A program made the position numbers and the translations under genes. Shown one piece after another: positions 26,901-35,139 of a stretch of 64,000 nt of DNA. The DNA comes from Cellulophaga sp. BC115SP. GTDB lineage: Bacteria; Bacteroidota; Bacteroidia; Cytophagales; Spirosomataceae. Each line of letters starts with the position of its first letter. The stretch's first letter is position 1. The notes under the pieces were generated by a model, which worked only from the letters and a program-made list of their open reading frames with translations, had not been told where the DNA came from and did no database searches. The DNA lies in the NCBI RefSeq assembly GCF_009905545.1, contig NZ_JAAALB010000016.1, positions 1 through 64,000 of the forward strand, written 5' to 3'.

Positions 26901-27523
26901 ATCAACTTACTTGCTTCGGCTTCCATCTGGATATTTAACATTCCGATACCACTGATGGTCAGCTCTTTTTCCTTATATCCTACATAAGTTACCACCAACT
27001 TATCGCCAGCTTTCATGCCCGAAAGATTGTATTCGCCACGCTCGTTAGCAGTAGTCCCTTTACGAGTACCTTTTACCCAAACGTTGGCCCATGGTAATGA
27101 AACACCATCGATGCCTGTGATTGCTCCTCTAAGAATCAAATCTTCGTCTTTATTTTCTTGGGCTTCAATGGTAGTTGGCGCATTTGTTCTTGGTGGTTCG
27201 GCTGGTGTTTCGGGATTTTTGAAAAACCGAGCATCACGGGCTACAATACTGTACGAATTGCCACTTACGTACAAGAAAAGTAGGTTATTAGGATATAAAA
27301 TATCCTTCAATATCTCTTCAACAGAGGAGTTATTCAATGCCGACGCTTGGGTCGTTTTGCCATTTAGTAAATTGTGTTCATAAGCAAATTTGGTTTTAAA
27401 TTTTTTCTCTATTTGAGAGATAGCATCCTTCAAAGGAATCGTTTTTTGCTGACTAAAAGCAATAAAGTTCAGGAGTACCAACAATACGCTGGTGCCCAGT
27501 ATTTTCGAAATCGAATGTTTCAT
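23918..27523 (-). CDS. SusC/RagA-family TonB-dependent outer-membrane transporter
   Basis: 1201 residues. Signal peptide, an STN (secretin/TonB short N-terminal) domain at about 25-100, a carboxypeptidase-regulatory-like domain at about 130-200 (ITGIDGVSLPWANVWVKGT), the plug at about 215-360 with the SusC signature LIVVDGS and ILKDAAAASIWGTRAANGVI, then a long beta-barrel ending in an aromatic C-terminus (SFTASLNVNF). It imports a bound substrate with TonB energy. The STN domain is the part that signals to a FecR-type anti-sigma, and FecR is encoded 6 bp upstream. No glycoside hydrolase is nearby, so the substrate is probably not a typical polysaccharide. Confidence 0.93.
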   Translation of the reverse strand: MKHSISKILGTSVLLVLLNFIAFSQQKTIPLKDAISQIEKKFKTKFAYEHNLLNGKTTQASALNNSSVEEILKDILYPNNLLFLYVSGNSYSIVARDARFFKNPETPAEPPRTNAPTTIEAQENKDEDLILRGAITGIDGVSLPWANVWVKGTRKGTTANERGEYNLSGMKAGDKLVVTYVGYKEKELTISGIGMLNIQMEAEASKLMNEVAVVSTGYQSLPKERATGAFSSVSAKDLEKIPVPNVIQRLEGLVPGLDVQTYSGDNTFTYNNTRYSINGGTRTIGASDYNMLIRGVTTNSGEKMPLIVVDGSITDLDLKTFNPRDIDNITILKDAAAASIWGTRAANGVIVITTKRGSNNQAPKVSFSADFMSSERPRLNYLKLMTVDQTIDYEQEIVNKGLLINPLTTTLFPQTVSRATDLTLQLKAGRLSQTAYDAAIGDLRTKTNGLDQVSKYILTPATNQQYNFSIMGGGNVSNYYYGLSYSKEQPSTVGTKGERMTLTMNNTFKVFNKVTIATNLKASLFNYQQGAVGLSNLFSPSLTTFMPYNQLIDDNGNRVSYSRNYYSSYLSGLEAKGYMPWRYNYLDEQDFVNNTAYDNNYLATVNVTVPIFKGLSAIGFYSNERTFSLSKVYNSPNTYYTRDLINMSTVVNAAGQLVSAVPNGGVLQQTNTQLNNYSLRGQLAYNENFGQDHQVNAIAGAEIRETNVGQGSATLYGYNMQTGIAQNVNYASTYTTAIGGISSFGGAPSQADKTRRYLSYYSNASYTFKNRYVLSGSARYDDYNNFGLDREFRATPLWSTGLKWNADQEEFFKGISWINTLGIRTTYGVTGNIATDIYPFTSMYISGSDLTTTNPYGDILNPANPTLRWENTYVTNFGVDFGLFNRRLSGSIDIYNKEGRNIIYEFPVNPTYGVNTLKRNTTSLSGHGVEVALRGDAVRQDNWGIQAGVTFSYNTNVVTDTRFVPSSSFLSNPISQTWIKGYTTDKLMVYQFAGLDATGMTQIFNEKGEKVAASQSITSIDALKYVGRLTAPYFGSFNATLRYKAFSLYTIVNYSFGNVFVKPSVSTYPGTARNTGLKYDLSADIAKRWRKAGDELTTNVPGMAGTYASLSLFRYQYSDINVLPGDYVRLREISLTYQIEPKILGKLGIKSASLGVAARNLGLIWTKNKEGFDPVFASPLSSTTLGLPPSRSFTASLNVNF

Positions 27524-27529
27524 ACGATG

Positions 27530-28540
27530 TTACCGTGATCTTAAATAAATGATTCTTCCTTCTTTATAGATATTTACGTTTAAGATATTGGATAGGGTGT
27601 AAAGGATAGTCTCCTCGCTATTGAAGGCTATAGTTCCATCAATTTGCTTGGACGCTAGGGTTGAGTCTTCTAGAACGACTTTGTACCCGTAGGTATCTTC
27701 GAAGTTGTCAATAATCTGTCGTGCGGTCAGACCACTTACAACCATATTTCCTTCGAGCCAAGCCTCGGGCACGTTCCGAGTTTGTTCTAGGGTTTGTTTT
27801 TGCAAAATGCCATTGTAACGGACAATCTCTCCTGGCTTCATGATAATAGCCTGAGACTGATTTTCAGCTTGCACTCTAATCTTACCCCTCAACAACGCAA
27901 TCTGAACTTGTTGGCGACGCTGTTTTACATTAAATTCTGTACCTAAGACATCCACCAATATTTTGCCTGCATGCAGGCGAAACTCTTCCTTGTTTTGGAT
28001 ATGAGTGGGGTCGGCATTCAAATGTTTTACATTCAAATACACTTCCCCACTTACCCACACTTCACGTTTGTTTTGCCAAGCCCAAGCTCGATGGTAACTA
28101 ATCGAGGAGTTGGCATTTAAGGTCACTATACTATTATCGGGCAAGGTGATTCTTTTTTGCTGTGCATATTCGGTCGAAATAGTAATCATTGATTGTGCAT
28201 ACCAACCGATTCCTATCGCTATTGTCAACATAGCTGCTGCGGCAACCGAAGCAACTCTTACCCATTTGATAATTTTATTTCGTTTTTCTTGTTGTCCAAT
28301 ACTCGTCTGAATATCGGCAAATAGGCTTGCGCCAAAATCTTTCGCTGGCTCAATGCGTTCAGCGGTCAATACAGTTCTTAATATCAACAATGCTTGTTGA
28401 TACGCTTTCAAATTTTTGGGCTGGCTTTTTTGCCATTCTTCCCACTGTCGACGTTCTTCTTCTGCACCTTCTTTGACCCAACGGATAAAACCCGCATCAC
28501 TCAAAAAATCTTCCGTAGAATATGTATTGTACTTTTCCAT
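27530..28540 (-). CDS. FecR-family anti-sigma factor
   Basis: 336 residues: a cytoplasmic N-terminal part (about 1-90), one membrane helix at about 90-110 (VASVAAAAMLTIAIGIGWYA), then the periplasmic FecR domain (ITLPDNSIVTLNANSSISY, VYLNVKH, DVLGTEFNVKQR) and a C-terminal STN-like DUF4974 domain. In Fec-type systems it relays the substrate state of the TonB transporter to the ECF sigma factor. It lies between the sigma gene (360 bp upstream) and susC (6 bp downstream), so it is co-transcribed with susC. Confidence 0.92.
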   Translation of the reverse strand: MEKYNTYSTEDFLSDAGFIRWVKEGAEEERRQWEEWQKSQPKNLKAYQQALLILRTVLTAERIEPAKDFGASLFADIQTSIGQQEKRNKIIKWVRVASVAAAAMLTIAIGIGWYAQSMITISTEYAQQKRITLPDNSIVTLNANSSISYHRAWAWQNKREVWVSGEVYLNVKHLNADPTHIQNKEEFRLHAGKILVDVLGTEFNVKQRRQQVQIALLRGKIRVQAENQSQAIIMKPGEIVRYNGILQKQTLEQTRNVPEAWLEGNMVVSGLTARQIIDNFEDTYGYKVVLEDSTLASKQIDGTIAFNSEETILYTLSNILNVNIYKEGRIIYLRSR

Positions 28541-28899
28541 CTATTGCCAGATTTATTTGGCTTCTATATATACAAACCGAATAATTTTTGCCATTACCCC
28601 ATAGAAGCCAATTTTTTTTCACTTTTTTTTAATATTTCTATAATTATTTATTTAAAATCAAGATAATGGACTGATAGACAGAAAGTTAACGATTTATTCA
28701 TTTTCTCTTTTATCTAAAATAAAAATATCTTATGAAGCACTGTTACAGAATGTTACATAGCTATGTGCATAAACAGAGTAGAGATAGCTTCATCATTTAC
28801 TCAAAAATATGAGACAAGCACTGATAACAGAGATATGATTAATTGAAAATGACTTTTAATTAGTAGAAAATAGATGAGCATATCGTCTCAAAAGCGTTC
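28541..28899. other. Gene-free gap between the ECF sigma and FecR genes
   Basis: About 360 bp of AT-rich sequence. It probably holds the promoter of the fecR-susC operon, possibly the target of the ECF sigma factor, but I find no clear TAnnTTTG promoter, palindrome or terminator in it. No RNA gene was recognised. Confidence 0.4.
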
Positions 28900-29499
28900 T
28901 TAGAGAATTCCTTTGAGACGAAGAAGTAGAATAAGGCTGATAATACTTGAGTTTGGCATATCCAAAATGCCACGTAGGGTTTCTAATGCACGACTATTGA
29001 GCTTGTACACCCCTTTTACCGAGATGTCCATCATGGCCGCAATCTCGTTGTATTCCAATTCTTCGAAATAACGTAAATAAAGCACCTCCTTCTGTCGAGG
29101 GCTAAGTTGATTTAAAGCCTGAAGTACCTTTTGAGCTTGTTCATCGGTTTGTTCAAGCTTGGTAAGTTCTATTTCTGCATTAAAAGTGATATGAAAAGAT
29201 TCGGCCTCTTCCATATCCACATAATACAGGTTGCTTTTCTTAGTAGTTTGATTGAGGATAAAGTTGCGGAGTGACGCCAGCAAATAATAGCGAATATTAT
29301 CTGTCGTGCCTGTTGTAGTACGATTCATCCAGAGTTTTACAAACAAATCGTGCACATAATCACGAACGAGTTCTTCATTTTGCAACTTACGCATCCCATA
29401 CTCGTAGAGGGCTTTATAATGTTGGTTATAAATAGCCTCAAAAGCTTCTCGCTCCCCTGTCAAAAAGGTTTCCCATAAGTATGTATCCTTGGTTTGCAT
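28900..29499 (-). CDS. ECF-type RNA polymerase sigma factor (FecI-like, Bacteroidota family)
   Basis: 199 residues with sigma-70 region 2 (FEAIYNQHYKALYEYGMRKL..DYVHDLFVKLW) and region 4 (LNQLSPRQKEVLYLRYFEELEYNEIAAMMDISVKGVYKLNSRAL). The ATG at 29499 is preferred to a TTG one codon upstream. It directs transcription of the fecR-susC operon just downstream when FecR signals (family knowledge). A 360-bp gap separates it from fecR, so the two may have separate promoters. Confidence 0.9.
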   Translation of the reverse strand: MQTKDTYLWETFLTGEREAFEAIYNQHYKALYEYGMRKLQNEELVRDYVHDLFVKLWMNRTTTGTTDNIRYYLLASLRNFILNQTTKKSNLYYVDMEEAESFHITFNAEIELTKLEQTDEQAQKVLQALNQLSPRQKEVLYLRYFEELEYNEIAAMMDISVKGVYKLNSRALETLRGILDMPNSSIISLILLLRLKGIL

Positions 29500-29625
29500 C
29501 AAAGCTTCTTGGTGATTAGTTATCGTAGTATTACAAATTTATAAAAAAACTAAGTCTATCCTCTATGCTACATTTTACCAAAATATAACTTACTCTATTA
29601 AAATAAGTATTTATACCGATAAAAA

Positions 29626-29669
29626 ACAAAAGCCCCTTCGTGCTTTTGAGTACACAAAGGGGCTTTTGT
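29626..29669 (-). terminator. Terminator of the mscS gene
   Basis: A perfect 13-bp stem (ACAAAAGCCCCTT / AAGGGGCTTTTGT) lies immediately after the stop codon of the leftward MscS gene, with A and T tracts on either side. It isolates the sigma-factor gene from upstream transcription. Confidence 0.85.
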
Positions 29670-29674
29670 TATAA

Positions 29675-30508
29675 TTAGCCAATACTTTTTACCGTAATGA
29701 CAGGGTCAGGGAATTGAATTCCGACACTATCAAATTGTTTTTTGATATGTTCATTCATAAAATACTGCGTTTTATCTAAGTCGGCGGCATTTACCCATAA
29801 TTTCACCTCCCAGACAATAGCGCTGTCGGTAAGTCTACCCACCAGCACATCATTATTTTTATCTTTTTGGACAAAAGAGCATTCGCTTATTACATCCTTA
29901 ATTGCCTTACGGGTAACATCTATGTCATTGGACATCGCCACTTGAAATTGCATATCCAATCGAATAATCCCTTTTCTCGAAATATTCACTACTGGCGAAG
30001 TGGATAAGCTACCATTGGGTAATATGATAGTTCGATGGCTTGTGGTACTTATTACGGTGTTAAAAATCTGAATAGACTCTACGTAACCAGTATAGCCATG
30101 CACAGTTATCAATTCCCCTACTCGGAATGGTTTAAAAACTAAAATAAGTACGCCTCCAGCAAAATTTGACAAGCTTCCTTGCAAAGCCAAGCCTATGGCT
30201 AAACCTGCGGCACCCAATGCGGCAATAAAAGAAGAGGTTTCTATTCCCAAAATTCCAGCGCAACTCAGTACCAACATAATATTCAACGCTGCACGAACCA
30301 AAGAAGCTAAAAATGGCTGAACATCGGGATCAATACTTTCCAATTTCATCTTAGAATGCATCAGCCCTATTACTTTTTTAATAAGCAAACGCCCAATGAA
30401 AAACATCAATAGGGACATCAATACTTTTGTACCGTATTGTAACAATAAAGGCAAAACCTTGTCCTCGAAATTGGTCAAATAATTATGGGCTAAATACATA
30501 AAGTTCAT
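29675..30508 (-). CDS. Small-conductance mechanosensitive channel (MscS family)
   Basis: 277 residues from the ATG at 30508 (an upstream TTG is in frame but less likely). Three membrane helices are seen; the pore helix reads AALGAAGLAIGLALQGSLSNFAGG, with the Gly/Ala pattern of MscS, followed by the beta domain (FKPFRVGELITVHGYTGYVESI) and HRTIILPNGSLSTSPVVNISRKG. It releases solutes on hypo-osmotic shock at the inner membrane. It lies 63 bp after nusG, separated by a terminator, in the place where rplK usually follows nusG. Confidence 0.92.
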   Translation of the reverse strand: MNFMYLAHNYLTNFEDKVLPLLLQYGTKVLMSLLMFFIGRLLIKKVIGLMHSKMKLESIDPDVQPFLASLVRAALNIMLVLSCAGILGIETSSFIAALGAAGLAIGLALQGSLSNFAGGVLILVFKPFRVGELITVHGYTGYVESIQIFNTVISTTSHRTIILPNGSLSTSPVVNISRKGIIRLDMQFQVAMSNDIDVTRKAIKDVISECSFVQKDKNNDVLVGRLTDSAIVWEVKLWVNAADLDKTQYFMNEHIKKQFDSVGIQFPDPVITVKSIG

Positions 30509-30521
30509 AGCTGTAAACAAA

Positions 30522-30553
30522 TAAAGCGCCCTTGCAACAAGGACGCTTTACGT
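30522..30553 (-). terminator. Terminator after nusG
   Basis: The hairpin AAAGCG-CCCTTG / CAAGG-CGCTTT with a very short loop lies 18 bp past the nusG stop on the minus strand and abuts the mscS start. It ends the tRNA-Trp/secE/nusG transcript. Confidence 0.75.
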
Positions 30554-30570
30554 ATAAATGTCAAATATAA

Positions 30571-31122
30571 TTATTTCTCTACTTGAGAGTAATTTAGTTC
30601 AACTGGAGTATTACGGCCAAAGATTTTAACCATAACATTCAATTTCTTCTTATCGTCGAAGATTTCCTCTACAGTACCTTCAAAAGAAGAGAATGGACCA
30701 TCAATAACTCTGATAGTTTCTCCTTTTGTAAACGACAATGTTGCTACTTCTTCAATTGGAGCAACCTCATCAATTTTCCCTAAGATACGCTTGATTTCGC
30801 TTTGGCGTAAAGGGATTGGTGTTTTAGACGTTTTACCATCATTCCAGCTCAAGAAACCAATTACACCTGGCATTGAAGTAATAATGTGTGAAACCTCACC
30901 ATATTTAATATCAGCTTCTACGAAAACATAACCTGGAAATAAAGTCTTTTCACGAACAATTTTCTTACCGTTACGAATTTCGTAAGTCTTTTCAGTAGGT
31001 AACATCACTTGAGGAACGTACTCTGTAAGACCTTGTCTTTGCACCTCGTTCTCAAGATATGTTTTTATCTTTTTCTCCTGTCCTGAAACTGCTCTCAAGA
31101 CATACCAATTAGTTTCTGCCAT
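30571..31122 (-). CDS. nusG: Transcription termination/antitermination factor NusG
   Basis: 183 residues from ATG 31122 (MAETNWYVLRAVSGQEKK), which matches the conserved NusG start; an upstream in-frame TTG is rejected. It has the NGN domain at about 1-110 (WYVLRAVSGQEKKIKTYL, FPGYVFVEADI) and the C-terminal KOW domain (FTKGETIRVIDGPFSSFEGTVEEI). It couples RNA polymerase to Rho and ribosomes. It is co-transcribed with secE, 67 bp upstream. The usual downstream rplK-rplA-rplJ-rplL genes are absent; a terminator and mscS follow instead. Confidence 0.96.
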   Translation of the reverse strand: MAETNWYVLRAVSGQEKKIKTYLENEVQRQGLTEYVPQVMLPTEKTYEIRNGKKIVREKTLFPGYVFVEADIKYGEVSHIITSMPGVIGFLSWNDGKTSKTPIPLRQSEIKRILGKIDEVAPIEEVATLSFTKGETIRVIDGPFSSFEGTVEEIFDDKKKLNVMVKIFGRNTPVELNYSQVEK

Positions 31123-31189
31123 CTTTAATAATGATTTCTTTGAGATTGAGAACAAAATCTGTTTGTAAAAGAACAGTTCGTCAGCTCAA

Positions 31190-31381
31190 TTAGAATGACT
31201 GATAGAACAACTCTAGACCAGACTTGAACAAAAAGTCGATAAGACCAACCACAAGAGCAAAAATCAAAGAAGCAACCAATACTAGCGTAGAGCTTGCTTG
31301 CAATTCACTAAACTTTGGCCATGTTACGTTTTCTGTAACTTCAGTCCAAGAATCTTTAAATAATTGTGTTAACTTATTCAT
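31190..31381 (-). CDS. secE: Preprotein translocase subunit SecE
   Basis: 63 residues, the short single-helix SecE form: an amphipathic start (FKDSWTEVTENVTWPKFSEL, with the conserved VTWPK) and one membrane helix (TLVLVASLIFALVVGLIDFLF). It clamps SecY in the inner-membrane translocon. It lies between tRNA-Trp and nusG in the usual Bacteroidota order. Confidence 0.95.
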   Translation of the reverse strand: MNKLTQLFKDSWTEVTENVTWPKFSELQASSTLVLVASLIFALVVGLIDFLFKSGLELFYQSF

Positions 31382-31547
31382 GTTCTTCGTAATGTTATGA
31401 AGCTACGAGCTTTCTTTGGTTTGCTTTTCGCTTGTAAAAAGTGATGCTATCCTTTATAAACTTTAAAGTTCCGAATTCTAGCTTAAAATTCCGACTAATT
31501 TAAATAATTAATCTGAAACTCGAAACTAAAAATCGGAACTTACTTTG

Positions 31548-31618
31548 CACGGGCACCAGGACTCGAACCCAGACCGAAGGTTTTGGAGACCTCTGTACTA
31601 CCTTTATACTATGCCCGT
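31548..31618 (-). tRNA. tRNA-Trp (CCA anticodon)
   Basis: 71 nt cloverleaf: acceptor ACGGGCA / TGCCCGT, anticodon loop CTCCAAA with CCA, and a T-arm with GGTTCGAGTCC. No encoded 3' CCA. It is the first gene of the secE-nusG transcript and begins only about 13 nt after its -7 box. Confidence 0.96.
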
Positions 31619-31631
31619 ATTGTTTGGAATG

Positions 31632-31662
31632 CAAAGGTAGCAGTTCGATTCTGCATTTCCAA
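31632..31662 (-). promoter_or_regulatory. Promoter of tRNA-Trp / secE / nusG
   Basis: Minus strand: TTG (31660-31662), a 20-nt spacer, TACCTTTG (31632-31639), then CATTCCAAACAATA running into the tRNA. Spacing and downstream motif match the tRNA-Cys and rRNA promoters in this window. Confidence 0.75.
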
Positions 31663-31853
31663 GCACTCAGTATAGGTTTATTTAATATTTTTTCTCTTTA
31701 TTTTCAAAAATAATTTTAATAGCTTGTTTTTCAAAAGCTTAAGCTCCTACTGATTCTTTCTAAAATAGAATTGTAGAACCCTAAATCATTCAATATATAG
31801 GTATCATTTCTATTATTTCTGGAAATATCTCCTCCAAAATGCCTATAAAAACA

Positions 31854-31881
31854 AAAAGCACTGTCTTTCGACAGTGCTTTT
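31854..31881 (-). terminator. Terminator after tuf
   Basis: A perfect 12-bp stem AAAAGCACTGTC / GACAGTGCTTTT with a TTTC loop, 22 bp past the tuf stop codon on the minus strand. Confidence 0.88.
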
Positions 31882-31902
31882 CTAATATGGTTAATCTTAG
31901 GA

Positions 31903-33090
31903 TTAGTCTAAGATTTCAGTTACCTGACCAGCACCTACAGTACGTCCACCTTCACGGATAGCGAAACGAAGACCTTTGTCCATAGCTACTTTGTTCAACA
32001 ATGTAACGTCGATAGTCAAGTTATCACCTGGCATACACATTTCGATACCTTCTGGCAACATGATTTCACCTGTTACGTCAGTTGTACGGAAGTAGAACTG
32101 AGGACGGTATTTGTTAAAGAATGGAGTGTGACGACCACCTTCTTCTTTAGACAAGATATAAACCTCTGCTTTGAATTTAGAGTGAGGCTTAACTGAACCT
32201 GGCTTACAAATAACCATACCACGACGGATAGATTCTTTGTCAATACCACGCAACAACAAACCTACGTTGTCACCAGCTTCACCACGGTCAAGGATTTTAC
32301 GGAACATTTCAACCCCTGTTACAGTAGATTTCAAGTTCTCAGCACCCATACCTAAGATTTCAACTGGATCACCAGAGTTGATAACACCAGTTTCGATACG
32401 ACCTGTTGCTACAGTACCACGACCTGTGATCGAGAATACGTCTTCAACTGGCATCAAGAATGATTTATCGATATCGCGTTTTGGAAGTGGAATCCAGTTA
32501 TCAACAGCATCCATCAAAGCTTCGATAGTAGCAACCCATTTCGGCTCACCGTTCAAACCACCTAAAGCAGAACCTTGGATTACTGGAATGTTATCGCCAT
32601 CAAATTCATAGAATGACAACAATTCACGGATTTCCATTTCAACAAGTTCCAACAATTCTGGGTCATCAACCATGTCCACTTTGTTCATGAACACTACCAA
32701 TTGAGGTACACCTACTTGACGAGACAAAAGGATGTGCTCGCGAGTTTGTGGCATTGGACCGTCAGTTGCAGCAACTACGATGATAGCACCGTCCATTTGA
32801 GCAGCACCAGTTACCATGTTTTTCACGTAATCGGCGTGACCTGGACAGTCAACGTGTGCATAGTGACGGTTTTCTGTTTGGTACTCTACGTGAGCAGTGT
32901 TGATTGTGATACCACGCTCTTTTTCTTCAGGAGCTGAGTCAATTGATGAGAAATCTTTCTTTTCAGCAAGTCCTTTTTCTGACAACACCTTAGTGATGGC
33001 AGCAGTCAAAGTAGTTTTACCGTGGTCAACGTGACCGATAGTACCAATGTTTACGTGAGGTTTACTACGGTCAAAATTCTCTTTTGCCAT
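31903..33090 (-). CDS. tuf: Elongation factor Tu
   Basis: 395 residues, full-length. The GTPase domain has GHVDHGKTT (P-loop), [16 protein letters not shown] and a G5 region QGSALGG; domains 2 and 3 follow ([31 protein letters not shown]). It delivers aminoacyl-tRNA to the ribosome. Here it is the last gene of a transcript that begins with tRNA-Tyr, tRNA-Gly and tRNA-Thr, and it is separated from the rpsL-rpsG genes elsewhere in the window. Confidence 0.98.
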   Translation of the reverse strand: MAKENFDRSKPHVNIGTIGHVDHGKTTLTAAITKVLSEKGLAEKKDFSSIDSAPEEKERGITINTAHVEYQTENRHYAHVDCPGHADYVKNMVTGAAQMDGAIIVVAATDGPMPQTREHILLSRQVGVPQLVVFMNKVDMVDDPELLELVEMEIRELLSFYEFDGDNIPVIQGSALGGLNGEPKWVATIEALMDAVDNWIPLPKRDIDKSFLMPVEDVFSITGRGTVATGRIETGVINSGDPVEILGMGAENLKSTVTGVEMFRKILDRGEAGDNVGLLLRGIDKESIRRGMVICKPGSVKPHSKFKAEVYILSKEEGGRHTPFFNKYRPQFYFRTTDVTGEIMLPEGIEMCMPGDNLTIDVTLLNKVAMDKGLRFAIREGGRTVGAGQVTEILD

Positions 33091-33209
33091 GATTATTTAG
33101 TTCTTAATTAGTTTTATAAAAAGAATGAAAAAATTGATACCTTTCAACTTCCAACAACCAAAGATAAAAGATACTTGATAGCTCCTATTTAACTATTTGT
33201 TGTTTTGAA

Positions 33210-33284
<75 letters not shown>

Positions 33285-33411
33285 AGACGTTGAATGCTTT
33301 CTCGTGAGTCCAAACTGAAGTAGACCACAAACAAAAATGGTTAATCGTTAATCGCTAATTCGCTAAACTATTAACTATTAACTATTAACAACCAACCATC
33401 TTAATTTCTTG

Positions 33412-33484
33412 AGCGGGAGACGGGGCTCGAACCCGCCACCTATAGCTTGGAAGGCTATCGCTCTACCAAATGAGCTACTCCCGC
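33412..33484 (-). tRNA. tRNA-Gly (TCC anticodon)
   Basis: 73 nt cloverleaf: acceptor GCGGGAG / CTCCCGC, anticodon stem ATAGC / GCTAT with loop CTTCCAA (anticodon TCC), T-arm GGGTTCGAGCCC. 3' CCA not encoded. Confidence 0.95.
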
Positions 33485-33539
33485 TTTTCTATAACTGGTT
33501 TAAAAGTTTCGAAAAAGTTTCCCTAAAACTCTAAACTTG

Positions 33540-33622
33540 TGGGGACAGATGGATTCGAACCACCGAAGACATAAGTCAGCAGATTTACAGTCTGCCCCAT
33601 TTGGCCACTCTGGTATATCCCC
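33540..33622 (-). tRNA. tRNA-Tyr (GTA anticodon)
   Basis: 83 nt with the long variable arm expected for bacterial tRNA-Tyr; acceptor GGGGATA / TGTCCCC, anticodon stem GCAGA / TCTGC with loop CTGTAAA (anticodon GTA). It is the first gene after the promoter of the tRNA-tuf transcript. 3' CCA not encoded. Confidence 0.95.
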
Positions 33623-33675
33623 TTATCTTTCTCTTTTTATTTCCGTTTCTTGTAACGTTCCCGTGAAAGAGTGTG

Positions 33676-33705
33676 CAAAACTAGGTAGATTTTTGATTAA
33701 GTCAA
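33676..33705 (-). promoter_or_regulatory. Promoter of the tRNA-Tyr/Gly/Thr/tuf operon
   Basis: Minus strand: TTG (33703-33705), a 19-nt spacer, TAGTTTTG (33676-33683), about 55 bp upstream of tRNA-Tyr. It is followed by CACACTC and later ACGGGAACG, a looser version of the start motif in the other stable-RNA promoters. Confidence 0.7.
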
Positions 33706-33798
33706 AACTTTATTGAAAAAAAATTTTCACTTTTTTTTCAATAAAACTCAAAAAACATAGCTAACTATTCCGTAATTGACATTGTAATATTTTAAAAA

Positions 33799-33840
33799 TC
33801 AGGGCTTAATATACTACTTACATAGTACATTAAGCCCTGA
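33799..33840 (-). terminator. Terminator after the outer-membrane protein gene
   Basis: The stem TCAGGGCTTAAT / ATTAAGCCCTGA, with further pairing inside the loop (TACTA / TAGTA), is followed by a T-rich run on the minus strand. It lies 27 bp past the stop codon of the leftward gene. Confidence 0.8.
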
Positions 33841-33866
33841 AAAAAAATTTACTTTTTTTTGAAATT

Positions 33867-35048
33867 TTAGAAGCGAATACCAAAACTTAAGCCACTAATT
33901 TTGGGACCATAGCCTGTTTGGTACAATTGTGACAAATCATAATTCACGAATAAATCTGGAAAATCTTTCAAACCAAGCTCAAAAGCAAGTCCATATCTAA
34001 GATTATTCAAGTAAAAACTGCTATGATTCCAAAGTTTTCTGCCACTGTCAGATTCTTTTGTCTTTGTATAGCTATCTAATCTGTAGCCAACATATCCTCC
34101 AAATCCGATATATGTTACTGTACTACTCTTTTTGAATGCTACATAAGGCATTACTGGAAGATTAATATAGGCCACGGTTAATTTATTTCTAGACAAGTCT
34201 ACAGGTTGCCCTTTGTCGTCAACATAATCTTTAAATTCTATATTATTATTTCCTTTTACTTCATATCTATTGTTTTCATACATGAAATTGTACCAAGAAA
34301 ACTCTAAACCGTAGCTTATTTTCAAAGCTGCACTGCTTCCTTTACTAATAGCTGCGCTACGAGTCCATCCAAAACCGAAGTAACGAGAGCCAAATGGGCT
34401 TAATTCAAAGTCTTTTGTATTATAAATACCGCTTATCGAGCCTGTATTGGTAAAGCTATTTAAACCAAAATAGATATTAAATCCTGAACGAGAGGCAAAT
34501 TCTCCGTTGCGACGAGCCACTTTTGCTGTATCTCTCCACATCACTCTGGTTTCTTCGCTACCATCTTTTACCACTACGCCATTAACACTTACGTGGACTT
34601 CATCTCCTCCATCTTGAATATGTACTCCTCCAAGACCTACACTTACTCCTCCTTTAGATCCCTTATTTCCTGAAGAACCGCTATTGATTGTAGCATTAGA
34701 AGGAGCATTGGCTTTGATAGCCACATTAATTGTTTTATTGTTTTGAGATATAACCAAAACTGTATCTTTTGTTATATCGCTATTAACAACTCTTCTGATT
34801 CCGATCCAAGTAGCATCGTCTAAGGTCATTCCACTCTTTTGAAAAAGAGCTTGAATATCTTCTTTCAAACTTACATTGGGCTTGCCACCTTCCAATACTG
34901 TTTGGTTTCTCTTATCTATCTTGATAACTGTCGAATCAGTCTCTGTATTTCTTGCAATTGTTGGCTGAATTGCTAATACCATAAAAAATGCGATGATGTA
35001 CAATTTTACCCAGTTTACTGTTACATCTAATTGGCTTATAGATTTCAT
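33867..35048 (-). CDS. Predicted outer-membrane beta-barrel protein, third gene of an ECF sigma operon
   Basis: 393 residues with a signal peptide (LYIIAFFMVLAIQPTIA). An N-terminal region of about 100 residues has no family I recognise. A Gly/Ser/Asn-rich linker (about 130-175) with GVHIQDGGDEVHVSVNGVV follows, and then alternating strands rich in aromatic residues (FGFGWTRS, YGLEFSWYNF, YIGFGGYVGYRL) that end in GLSFGIRF, typical of an outer-membrane barrel. It is encoded 91 bp after the candidate anti-sigma gene. It could be the envelope sensor or target of that sigma system (inference). Confidence 0.7.
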   Translation of the reverse strand: MKSISQLDVTVNWVKLYIIAFFMVLAIQPTIARNTETDSTVIKIDKRNQTVLEGGKPNVSLKEDIQALFQKSGMTLDDATWIGIRRVVNSDITKDTVLVISQNNKTINVAIKANAPSNATINSGSSGNKGSKGGVSVGLGGVHIQDGGDEVHVSVNGVVVKDGSEETRVMWRDTAKVARRNGEFASRSGFNIYFGLNSFTNTGSISGIYNTKDFELSPFGSRYFGFGWTRSAAISKGSSAALKISYGLEFSWYNFMYENNRYEVKGNNNIEFKDYVDDKGQPVDLSRNKLTVAYINLPVMPYVAFKKSSTVTYIGFGGYVGYRLDSYTKTKESDSGRKLWNHSSFYLNNLRYGLAFELGLKDFPDLFVNYDLSQLYQTGYGPKISGLSFGIRF

Positions 35049-35139
35049 GACTTTTATGATTTATACTCGATTTAGAAAGTTCTAATTTGTTTTATATCTC
35101 CTAGATGCAAGTCGTTTGCCTTAGGTTGCGTGATATTTT

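Noticed and set aside
27015-27383. Rightward 122-codon open frame opposite susC
   Set aside because: It overlaps the N-terminal domains of the SusC gene and has no recognisable product.
31653-31800. An RNA gene between tRNA-Trp and tuf
   Set aside because: The interval is AT-rich with no cloverleaf or stable fold apart from the tRNA-Trp promoter and the tuf terminator.
32237-32611. Rightward 124-codon open frame opposite tuf
   Set aside because: It is antisense to a highly conserved gene whose codon bias creates long open frames; there is no independent support.
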